A stretch of DNA of 64,000 nt, from NCBI GenBank assembly GCA_029255685.2, contig CM055319.2, forward strand, positions 21,174,247-21,238,246, written 5' to 3'. Made by a program: the position numbers and the translations under genes. The DNA is from Silene conica. Lineage: Eukaryota > Streptophyta > Magnoliopsida > Caryophyllales > Caryophyllaceae. Under the pieces are notes generated by a model that ran no database searches, was not told the origin of the DNA, and worked only from the letters and a program-made list of their open reading frames with translations. Below, piece by piece: positions 49,951 through 59,070 of the stretch. The stretch's first letter is position 1. Every line of letters starts with the position of its first letter.

Positions 49951-52329
49951 TTAAAGACAGGATTTAGGTACCCAAGCATACTTGGGTCCTTTGTTGTTAG
50001 TAATCACAAATACATCTTCCTTTTTAACCCAGACTTGTCTTACATAGGTCTTTCTATATCGGTAGTGGTTGGGTTTTGATGTTCTTGTGTAGGTTTTAGT
50101 TTGGACTCTTGGTGACCATTTTTTGTGTGATGTTTGAGGAGTCTGTTTGGTTCTGTTTTTCTTTTCTTCGTAGTCAAATGTCATGTCATAGAACCATCTG
50201 TGGTCAATGTTTCTTTCCTCAGTTTTGTCACCATCACTATCAGAGACAGAATTAGTGTCGCTTGGAATTCCTAAGGATTTAACAAATTTAACTCCGGTTT
50301 TAAAATCTTGTGCGTGTTTCACACAGTTTTCTCGGAGGTGTCCAGTATGGCCACAATAAGTGCATATTAAATACTCAGGAAGGTCGGCGTATTTCCTTCT
50401 TCTAAAGTCTCTATCTGTTGGACTTTGTTTACACTTTGAGTGATCCCTTCTTCCATAACATTCGTGACCTAAACCCATCTTCATGTTGTTGTCGGATTGT
50501 TCAGTTAGGAAGTTTAGAACGTTAGTGCTTCCTTCCCACTTATCGTGAACTTTCCGAGCATGAAGAAGGAGGTCTTTCAAGGAGTCTATTTCTTTCTTAC
50601 ATTCACTATGGTCAGTGTTGCTAGACTCTTTTAGGTTTTGAATGTCTTTATGGAAGTCAGACACAATTTTGGCATGTTCTTTCTTGATTTTAGATATACT
50701 GAATTCTAGATCCATGATTTTGCTTTCGAGAATCTCAACTTCTTCTTGATGAGTCTCATCTTCGACCATAGTCGAAGATTCTGACTTAAGCCGTTCATTA
50801 ACTTTTCTTAATTCTGAAGTTATAGCTTCATTAGCTATAACTTTAGATTGAAGCTCTTTAATGTTGAGTTTTAGTTTTGAGGTTATAGCTTCATTAGCTA
50901 TAACTTTAGACTCAAGAACCTTTTTCTCAGACATAACTGCTTCCAACTTAGCATTGGCTTCAATGCTTATTTTAGATTTCAGTTTCTTAGCTTTGGCTTT
51001 CAGAAGTTGATTTTCCTCTGCAATATCGAGGATCTGTTCCTTCAAGTCATCTAACTTAAGACTTTGTTCATGACATTGGTCTAGGGTTTCCTCAAAATAT
51101 TTGATTAACATAGCCTTAGATAAATTTTTAACTTGACTTTTGAGTTGAAGAAAATTTACCTCTTCGTCGTCGTCGTCTGAGTCTGATTCTCCAAGGAGAC
51201 ACATATTCGATGCGTCATCTTCATCACTGTCGTTTGAGATTAGATCTAGGCTGACGTTGCTTAGGCATAGGTTTGCTACCTCTTCTTCTTCAGAGTCCTC
51301 GTCATCTTCAGATTCTAATTCTCCCCAGCATGACGCAAGCATTACTTTCTTAAACTCTGTCTTGGTCTTTTCTCTTTTTGACTTGTCTTTGATTTTGTCC
51401 CAACTTGGACAATCTTTGATCATGTGATCTTGTTGTCCACACTTGAAACATCCTCTTTTGAAGAATGTTTGTTTAGAGTCGGTTTTCTTTTTGTCGAATG
51501 TTTTGTTGTTAGGGTTTTTGTATCTACCCTTGAAAACTGCTTTCTTAAATCGTCTAGCGAATAGAACTGTTTCATCTTCAAGTTCTTCTTCGCTTACTTC
51601 GCTTGTGGAGGCTTGTAAAGCGACTCCCTTTCCTTTGGGATCATCATCGTTTTTATTTAGTATGATCTCGTGAGCCATTAAGGATCCAATCAATTCTTGG
51701 TAAGTGATTTTAGATAAATCACGTGCTTCCTCTATGGCCGTGACCTTGGGTTGCCACTTTTTGGTGAGACTCCTAAGAATCTTACGAATGATATCCTCAG
51801 AATCGATCTTTTTGCCAAGGTTCCGCAGTTCATTAATAATACAAGAAAATCGTGCAGACATGCTATCAATAGATTCATTCTTTTCCATATTGAAAAGTTC
51901 ATATCTTTGAACAAGCAAGTCTATACGATGTTTCCTGACTGCAGATGTTCCTTCATAAGCAAGTTCGAGACTATCCCATATTTCCTTAGCGGAACTACAG
52001 GATGAGAATCTATCGAATTCTGAGGTTATCATACCGTTCTGTAGGAGGCTCATGGCCTTAGAGTTTTTCTCTGCAATTTTGTAGTCACTTTCCACATAAT
52101 CGCTTTCCATCTTTTCATAGGTTGTTCCATTGGCGGCGGCGACCAAGATCTTCTTTGGTCCAGTTTGGATGATCTTCCAACATTCCCAATCACAACCCTT
52201 GATGTAATGAGTCATCATATTTTTCCATAAACTATAGTTTTTGCCATCGAAGATAGGGCACTTGAGATGCTTGGAATCCATTGATGAAAGAGTATATAAT
52301 ATAGAATCAATAGAAGGATCAAAACTCAC
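49951..52329 (-). CDS. gag of element D
   Basis: One open frame of 792 codons starting MSFDPSIDS. Copia-type capsid region in residues about 20-220 (LRNLGKKIDSEDIIRKILRS), zinc knuckle CFKCGQQDHMIKDC near 51.42 kb, acidic and coiled-coil segments, then a second zinc knuckle CTYCGHTGHLRENC near 50.34 kb and a basic C-terminal region. The coiled-coil part contains twin copies of the peptide KVIANEAITS, encoded by the D-specific hairpin. A long gag with two knuckles is typical of SIRE. Confidence 0.85.
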   Translation of the reverse strand: MSFDPSIDSILYTLSSMDSKHLKCPIFDGKNYSLWKNMMTHYIKGCDWECWKIIQTGPKKILVAAANGTTYEKMESDYVESDYKIAEKNSKAMSLLQNGMITSEFDRFSSCSSAKEIWDSLELAYEGTSAVRKHRIDLLVQRYELFNMEKNESIDSMSARFSCIINELRNLGKKIDSEDIIRKILRSLTKKWQPKVTAIEEARDLSKITYQELIGSLMAHEIILNKNDDDPKGKGVALQASTSEVSEEELEDETVLFARRFKKAVFKGRYKNPNNKTFDKKKTDSKQTFFKRGCFKCGQQDHMIKDCPSWDKIKDKSKREKTKTEFKKVMLASCWGELESEDDEDSEEEEVANLCLSNVSLDLISNDSDEDDASNMCLLGESDSDDDDEEVNFLQLKSQVKNLSKAMLIKYFEETLDQCHEQSLKLDDLKEQILDIAEENQLLKAKAKKLKSKISIEANAKLEAVMSEKKVLESKVIANEAITSKLKLNIKELQSKVIANEAITSELRKVNERLKSESSTMVEDETHQEEVEILESKIMDLEFSISKIKKEHAKIVSDFHKDIQNLKESSNTDHSECKKEIDSLKDLLLHARKVHDKWEGSTNVLNFLTEQSDNNMKMGLGHECYGRRDHSKCKQSPTDRDFRRRKYADLPEYLICTYCGHTGHLRENCVKHAQDFKTGVKFVKSLGIPSDTNSVSDSDGDKTEERNIDHRWFYDMTFDYEEKKNRTKQTPQTSHKKWSPRVQTKTYTRTSKPNHYRYRKTYVRQVWVKKEDVFVITNNKGPKYAWVPKSCL
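50758..50905. repeat. Three hairpins inside gag of element D
   Basis: 50758-50779: ATCTTCGAC / GTCGAAGAT, loop CATA. 50817-50843: AAGTTATAGCT / AGCTATAACTT, loop TCATT. 50881-50905: GGTTATAGCT / AGCTATAACT (one G-T pair), loop TCATT. The last two are the D-specific motif also found in both LTRs and in the pol linker. Confidence 0.9.
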
Positions 52330-52354
52330 GCGGCTAGGCGATCAAGAGCGCGAG

Positions 52355-52366
52355 GCTCTGATACCA
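52355..52366 (-). promoter_or_regulatory. Primer binding site of element D
   Basis: The sense strand reads TGGTATCAGAGC two bases from the LTR; initiator tRNA-Met type. Confidence 0.9.
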
Positions 52367-52368
52367 AT

Positions 52369-53856
52369 TGAAGAGTCTATTGATATAATATACTCAAGAA
52401 GGGGGGGTTGAATTGAGTATGCCTTCTTTTTAAAATCTTCTTCGATGTGTGTGTAGTTGTATGATGATCGTTGAGTAGAGCAATAATAAAGTAGAGACAC
52501 GATATTTTTGAAGTGGTTCAGTCTCACACTCTGAGACCTACGTCCACTATTCTCGATTAATAAAATTAGTACCAACTCTGGATTACAATTTTATCAACCC
52601 TACTCGTGCGACTTTGATGTTAGTCACAACTCAATCTAGATACCGTTAAATATCTAGCTACGACAAATACCGTTAAATATTTGTCTTACAACGAGTACCG
52701 CTAAATACTCAATCTATCTTACGTAAATAAGATAAAGTCTTCAATGTTTTCTTGGTGTCACTATCTTGAATGAATAAGATCAATGCTTGAGCACTTGAAT
52801 CTTGAATCGGATATGACAATGAAAAAGCTCGAACTTGAAGAATATGAACGGCGGTTTTTCTCTCTCGATATGCGTGTATATGTGTTGTGTATTTCGTGTC
52901 AATTAATGTGTCAAAGGTAGTCTATTTATATAGAATATGTATCTAGGTATTTCAAACCCTAGATGATTTAGGAATATTACTTAAAACTAGAATACTAGTC
53001 TTTTAGTAATACTACCTTAAATCTAATCTTAATATATTTAGGAAAGATATAATAATGTACTATATGTATTATATAAGGAATCAATTTCCTAATTCATATT
53101 TAGGAAAGATCTTTATATAATAAACAATTAGTATCCTTATTAAATCAACTTCCTAAATCATGTCAAAGATAATAAAATATATTACCATAATATAATCTTA
53201 GTTTATTTAGGTCATTAAATAAATACATAATATTTATTTAAGTAAGTCCTACACGATTTATGGTAATGTGACATATCACACAACTACCAAAATCGAAACA
53301 AACTAAATCTTAGATTATATATTTTGACAATTAAAATCATATAAAAAATCTTTAGTTTATTTTAGTAATAAATAATTATCTCATAAGACAATTATTTATT
53401 TCTTATTTAACTAAAAGATATTTTATATAATCCTATTAAGATTAACAATTCTATATTTAAATAGAATACCATTTAAACACTAATACCTACACGACACAAA
53501 TTAGGAAACAACTGTTTCAACTAAAACACACATAAGTCTTGATCATTTCTTCATGATATAGAGTTATAGCTACTAGCTATAACTAGAACCAATCTTGTAC
53601 TAAAGCTATAGTTGATGAATATAACTTTAGTTCATTATGCGCGCTTGTGATCTTCAATCAATCTTCGACTTAGTCAATTTGTTGACTAATATGCTTGAAT
53701 CGTTTGTACTTGATTGATTAGATCTTGTTACTAAATTTCTGTACACTTAGCACACGATTATACATACGAGTATATAATATATAAATAGCTAGACTTGTCA
53801 TTATCAAAACATAAACATATATACTATATATATATATTTGAATATATGGTTCAACA
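52369..53856 (-). repeat. 5' LTR of element D
   Basis: 1488 bp and nearly identical to 42333-43817. The hairpin copy starts at 53562. Confidence 0.94.
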
Positions 53857-55158
53857 TTAATGACGAGTAAGTTCACAAGATGAGCAAAGTGTTCTATGCA
53901 ACAGTATGATTGACTGTTACACAGAAACTTGGAATCGTTCAAGTAAGCGAGAAAAAAGCGAAGAGTATGTAAGTAAATAAACAAACAACCAAAGTTAAAA
54001 AAATTGGTTCAGTCTCTACTCCGAGACCTACGTCCAACCATTATTTTATTGATTGTTTAGAAATTTACTCCAACAACTAAACGAATACAAGTAAAATAAC
54101 TCGCCAACCTACTCCGGTTGCATTTGCTCAAAGCTACTCCGCTTCAAGACTTGACTCAAACTTAAAGCTACTCCGCTTCAAGAGTTTTAAGATGTTCTAT
54201 CTCTGGTTTACAGTATCAGAATCTCAGATGTTCACTTAAGAACGTGGAGATTTACATTTAAGATCTAAACACGAGAATCATGGAACAAACTCATTATGTC
54301 ACAGTGTAGCTTACTGATGCATGGAGGTTTTCAGACCGTGTTTGAGAAAACGTTTGAAGACTTTTGAAACTTAAGATGATTTTTGCAAAACTTAAAGAAA
54401 GAACTTTGAAAGCATAAGAGTTTTGCAGAAATACTTCAATAAATGTTGTAAAAGCCTTAGCATTGAATGAGGCTAAGGGGTTTCTTTTATAGTACTCAAA
54501 ATGTGGGTATTACCCAATGTGTACTTCCATTGTACTTTTATCCATTGGATAATAGCTAGCCCACTTGACAAGCAAAAGTTGTTGTTTAGTTTTCATTGGC
54601 TCTTGATAAAACATTTCAGATTTGTCTAGTAAAATATCTTCTAATAAGATGCTCAAGTACCATTTACATTTCAAATGTAAACAATTCACAAGTTCTTATT
54701 ATTTTACGAAATACGGTACACTACGAATAAGACGGGTTTTATTCTTCAATTCGTGCGTACCAAAAGAGAAGACGATTTTACAAGAAAATAGATTTTGACA
54801 ATTATTTTCAGAAAACTAATACGTCCATTTTGCAAGTTCCTCGAAAACATTTTTCTCGTAATAAAAAACTCCATGCGGTACAGACGCAACAGTCTGATGG
54901 ACTGTTGCATGACAAAGCTAACACTTGATTTTAACGAGAATGTTCCACTTACTCTTACATTTGTGACTTAGGTTACAAGGGGATGTTCTTGACTTGTGTT
55001 GTTCTTCTTGATCATGTTTGAAACATAATGGATGATCTCTTTGTTGCCTTTGTTCTTCAATCCATTTGCTTAGCCTTGAATACTCAATTCATGCTACTTA
55101 AGAACAAACAATTAATATAACCAAGGACTTGTCATCATCAACTTAAAATGTTCCAACA

Positions 55159-55413
55159 TTGATGTTTTACCTTTTGGTCAAAATATTTTTTATATAAACT
55201 TTAGAGTATCATAAAATGTATGTGAATGCAGATAAGTAAAATTAAAGTTACAAAAAGTAAGGTAAAAGAATTTAAGTGATGAATGTATTGTTTTATTAAA
55301 AATTTAATCGAATAAAAGAGAAACAAAACCAGTATATGGAAAGCGAGTCAAATACGGTGTCCTCCCTAAAACAATATTGAAGCAACTGGACTACTGATCA
55401 ACCTTAACTAGAC
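55159..55413 (+). promoter_or_regulatory. Upstream region of the clathrin light chain gene
   Basis: About 255 bp between the end of element C and the ATG. A TATA-like TATATAAA is at 55191-55198, about 215 bp before the ATG and only 33 bp from the LTR of C. Sequence at 32683-32715 is the displaced continuation of this upstream region. No other promoter motif is claimed. Confidence 0.5.
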
Positions 55414-57268
55414 ATGTCATCACACGACGCGTTTAGCACCGACGGTGAAACGTCTTCCGACCTCCCCGTTGGCGCCAGAGTTCCGGCGTTCGCGGCGGAA
55501 AAGACCGTTGGAAGCCCTAAATATTCCTCATTTCCGTCATTTAACGGTAACGATGCTCCGTACGACGACGTTTTCAATTCCTCTGATCAGATGCACATGC
55601 AGGATGAAGGCTTCGCTCTTCGCGAATGGCGTCGGTAATTCTCTCTCTCTCGCTCTCTCTCTCTTACTTATTTTTGCGATTCCTCATTATATTCAAGTTG
55701 ATCGGTGTTGGAGCTAACATAAGTTGAAATATTAATTAATTTTTGTGCTTGAAAATTAATTGAATTTCAAGTTTTAAATGCTAATTTATTCATGTTTGTT
55801 GATATGTTAACTCATCTCTTCGCAAATTAAATTGCCTATATATATGTTAATTGAACTCTTCTGGATGCGATCATCCTTGTTTTTTTTATTGTCTTGTTGT
55901 AAAGAGAGGGCACAATATTCGGCGATTTTCATACAACTGATTGCAAACTAACCCTCTGTTGCGAATTGTCTTGGCGTATTCATGATCTTTTATTATGACA
56001 GTTATCTATTTCCAATTTCTGGCTTCAAATTCGAGTAGTATCTAGTGGCAAATAATGATACGACACGAAAACCCGACTCGAAATTAGCGGGTTTGAGTTG
56101 AGCATTAATGAACCATTTATATTAGTGGGTTGACACGAACACGACATGATATTTAATTGGGTTGGGTTTGGCCGTTTGGTTGAACTCTCTAAACCCAAAC
56201 CCGACACGAATGAGAGGTTTACTTAAAAACTTTTCAAGTATGGACCTGACACGAAAACACGACACAAACCCGACACGAAATTAACGGGCTAGGGTTGGGG
56301 CTCGATGACCCATTTATGTAAGTAGATCGACACGAAACTTAATTGGGCCGGGTTTGGGTTGGAGAGTTTATGACCCGTTTACATGTGACACGAACCCGAA
56401 CCCGAACCCGAACCTGAACCCGAACCCGACATGACCCAATCTCTTTGCGAGGTCTAAATTTATGCCTACAGGTCTTGCATTCAATTGTCAATCTGTGTTT
56501 TACTTTGCCAAACATCTTGCCCATGTTTTATGCGAGTATAATTCAACAAGTGTTCTGGTCATTGTCGGTTATAGCTTCGCGCTAGATAACAGCTAGTTTG
56601 ACAACGATATTGCTTAGACCACCTACCACCATTGTGAATCTGTCTATTGTATAAGCAATAATTTTCAATGCTGTTGTGGCGCAGTCAAAATGCCGTTCGA
56701 TTGGAGGAGAAGGAGAAGAATGAAAAGGAATTGAGAATGCAAATAATTGAAGAAGCTGAGGAGTACAAACGTGTTTTTCTGGAGAAGAAGATACATAACA
56801 TCGTCACTAACCAAATGAACAATCGGGAGAAAGAGAATGTAACTTCTTTTTCCCTTATTCCTGCAAAATGTTGTTTTTTCTTACTCCATTATAGTCGTTG
56901 GTTAATCTGAGTAATGCTATTCGACTTGCTTTGAGCAGATATACCTGGTGAATCAAGAGAAGTTCCATAAAGAGGCCAATAAACAATACTGGAAAGCAAT
57001 CGCCGAGTTAATTCCTCATGAGGTGCCGGTCATTGAGAAGAGGGGTAAAAAGAAAGAGGACAAAGACAAGAAAGCATCCATTACTATTATCCAAGGCCCA
57101 AAGCCTGGTAAGCCCACCGACATGTCAAGAATGCGACAGGTATTAGTTAAGCTAAAGCACACTCCCCCGCCCCACATGACTCCACCCAAGCTAGAGCCAT
57201 CTAACAACCTCAAAGGCAGTAAGGAAGGTAAAGATACTGTGAAGGAATCTCCACCAGTGGCAGATTAG
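55414..57268 (+). CDS. CLC: Clathrin light chain, three exons
   Basis: Exons 55414-55634, 56685-56838 and 56939-57268 give 705 nt including the stop, encoding 234 residues. Introns are GT-AG (1050 and 100 bp). The conserved light chain core begins [20 protein letters not shown] (from residue 66) and runs through a long charged helix ([36 protein letters not shown]). It ends with the plant-typical block [20 protein letters not shown] (173-192). The protein binds the proximal leg of clathrin heavy chain in the coat of plasma-membrane and trans-Golgi vesicles. It is slightly shorter than the Arabidopsis proteins of about 258-338 residues, mainly in the variable N-terminus. The first ATG is chosen because exon 1 then reads open into the conserved core. 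All splice phases agree, and it looks functional. Which of the plant light chain paralogs it matches is not decided. Confidence 0.95.
55635..56684 (+). other. Intron 1 of the clathrin light chain gene, with a repeat insertion
   Basis: Donor GTAATT, acceptor GCGCAG. It begins with a CT microsatellite (about 55641-55664). The part at about 56036-56455 is a repeat built of GACACGAAACCCGAC-like words in both orientations, plus an (AACCCG)n tract at 56392-56428. It looks like a small transposable element of a type common in plant introns; the family was not determined. Confidence 0.6.
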
Positions 57269-57668
57269 AAGCCGACTCAGTGGCTACTGCGTAATTGCCC
57301 TGTGTTTGTATAAATCTCTATTTTTCTTCATATTGGTACATGTCAATATTATACTTACTTTGATATGCTGTGTAGTGTGGACAGATGCTAGATGCATCCA
57401 TACCCAACTTTGATTCTCAGACTTGTTTTGTATTGATTTTGTATATAACCGAAGCTTAGATTGGGGTCTTGTACAATCGTAGCTCTTTCTAGCCATGTAA
57501 AGGATTTGTGTTTGCTAACTCACTTCAGGGTTTGTATCAGGTTCTGGATTCGTATTAATATACTCACTCTGTCTGTGTTTGTCTCAATCATAAACCAAAG
57601 CGTATTTCTCTCATGTTTGTTAGGTTTGTAGCATTCATTAAGCGTATAATTATTGAATTTAATTGATT
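57269..57668 (+). other. 3' untranslated and flanking region of the clathrin light chain gene
   Basis: Probably contains the 3' UTR. T-rich, without a canonical AATAAA that I can see. No other gene. Confidence 0.5.
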
Positions 57669-57933
57669 GGGGGTGTTGGAATGGAATGGAATGGATTTAA
57701 TTGATTCAAGTGTTTGGTTAAGCTATTTTGGAATGAAGTTACAATCCGGATGGATTCTAAATCCATTCCAATCCCCCATAATCTCATACCCAACCCTTAC
57801 CCCAAGATTCCAACTCCATTCCATTCCAAGGTTCAACCAAACAATAAAAGCCAACTATGGGATTTAGAATCCATTCCATAATGGTATGACATTCCAATCC
57901 ATTCCATTCCTTCCCCTCGAACCAAACACCCCC
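57669..57933. mobile_element. MITE-like element with GGGGGTGTTGG ends
   Basis: 265 bp. The left end GGGGGTGTTGG and right end CCAAACACCCCC are inverted, and multiple TGGAATGGA words are mirrored on the other side. No clear target duplication was found, so the superfamily is undecided. Confidence 0.6.
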
Positions 57934-58131
57934 GTGGGTTGTGTGTTCTGTACTGAGTGATATTCTCTAATGTGATATCCCTCCAGAATTTGTGCTTTCA
58001 GTATGGGTTCTTCAGGCCTTAACTAATTTTTTTTTTTTTGAAATCCAGGCCTTAACTAATTTTGGTTTGGCCACATGTTGTCAAAATTCGAGATTTGCCC
58101 TCAGAAACTATAGAGTAACTGGCCACACTAA
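57934..58131. repeat. Intergenic stretch with an 18-bp direct repeat around a poly(T)
   Basis: CAGGCCTTAACTAATTTT occurs at 58013-58030 and 58046-58063, separated only by a T-run and GAAATC. This looks like a target-primed insertion reduced to its tail. No gene is seen in the rest. Confidence 0.5.
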
Positions 58132-58956
58132 GGGTCTGTTTGGTAAGCCATTTCAGCTACCTGATTTGCCTGAAGTAACTTTTTTGCCAAAACAATCAGG
58201 TAGCTTATTATTTTTGACGCGTTTGGCAACTACCTGTTTGGACTGAAAAAAGGTGAAACAGGTACCTGAAATAAAAAGCTACCTCGGGTAGCATTTGACA
58301 AATCAGGTACCTGATTCATTTTTAATTACCTATTCTACCCTCGGATTTTATAACGTTAATTAACAAAATTAAATACACTACAAAATTCTTACGTAAACTT
58401 AATTAATTTTTCTTTGTGTGTATGACTTTAATAGAAAACTAATTTTATATCAATAATATATTTTTGTGGATATATTGTTTAATTTTTTTTTCACCTAGTC
58501 GTTATATATTAATTTGTGAAATTCGTTGTATATAAAAGCTAGTAGTTGAAGCTATCCCTATAACTTGATTTTAATGGTCAATTCATTCGAAATAGGGTAC
58601 ATGAAGAAATCCTGGAAGTAGCAATGTAGGCATTTTCCAGTACCATTTTAAGTGCACGATTCTCTTTAAAAGTTACTACTCTATTTGTTTCGGTCATTTG
58701 TCTACAATAACACAAAAATAATAGTAAAAACGTAAAAATATCAATAATAAACCATGTCCTTTTACGTCATTTTGTCAAATATCAGCTACCTTTTCAGCTA
58801 GTTTCCAAACAGTTTTAACAAAAATCAGCTACCTTATCAGGTCTTAGTTTTCAGGTACCTTTTCAGCTACCTTTTCAGGTTTCAGCTACATTTTCAGGTT
58901 TCAGGTACCTTTTCAGGTTTCAGGTACCTTTTCAGCTAGTTTTGCCAAACAGACCC
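58132..58956. mobile_element. Tourist/PIF-Harbinger-like non-autonomous DNA transposon
   Basis: 825 bp with inverted ends GGGTCTGTTTGG and CCAAACAGACCC and a 3-bp duplication TAA on both sides (58129-58131, 58957-58959). Such a TAA/TTA duplication is usual for PIF/Harbinger. Both ends carry repeats of CAGCTACCT and CAGGTACCTTTT. No transposase. Confidence 0.75.
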
Positions 58957-59070
58957 TAAAAGAAAATGGATAACTTGTCAATTACTCAAAACAGTATCCT
59001 ATTACATTAGTGAGAGTCAACTAATAAATAAATCGAAAACTAACTAAAAAAGACAATTTTAATAAACTAT
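58957..59070. other. Unique intergenic sequence
   Basis: A/T-rich; nothing recognised. Confidence 0.4.

Larger units (their letters stand above)
42333..53856 (-). mobile_element. Element D: SIRE-type Ty1/copia retrotransposon nested in the LTR of C
   Basis: LTRs of 1485 and 1488 bp begin TGAAGAGTCTATTG and end GGTTCAACA. The TSD ttaat is at 42328-42332 and 53857-53861, and the empty site is intact in the left LTR of C. Order on the minus strand: LTR, initiator tRNA-Met site, gag, pol, third ORF, polypurine tract, LTR. Only about two base differences and two small repeat-length differences separate the LTRs by hand count, making it the youngest insertion here. The gag frame is long and open. 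Overall about two breaks. Confidence 0.94.
32721..55158 (-). mobile_element. Element C: SIRE-type Ty1/copia retrotransposon
   Basis: LTRs begin TGAAGAGTTAAG and end TTCCAACA. The TSD ttgat is at 32716-32720 and 55159-55163. Minus-strand order from the right: LTR (interrupted by D), initiator tRNA-Met primer site (42220-42231), gag, protease, integrase, RT, RNase H, a third ORF, polypurine tract, LTR. The G-rich LTR start (AAGAGGGGG), long gag with two zinc knuckles and extra ORF after pol fit the SIRE/Maximus lineage. LTRs differ at about 8 sites plus small length changes over about 1.39 kb by hand count. It is broken, with several breaks. It sits between the LTR of E and the clathrin light chain promoter. 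Confidence 0.92.
42234..55158 (-). repeat. 5' LTR of element C, interrupted by element D
   Basis: LTR sequence at 42234-42332 resumes at 53862-55158. The gap is element D plus one copy of its duplication ttaat. The hairpin copies are at 53898-53920 and 54886-54908. Confidence 0.92.

Noticed and set aside
56392-56428. Interstitial telomere repeat
   Set aside because: The unit is AACCCG, not the plant telomere CCCTAAA, and it sits in a dispersed intronic repeat.
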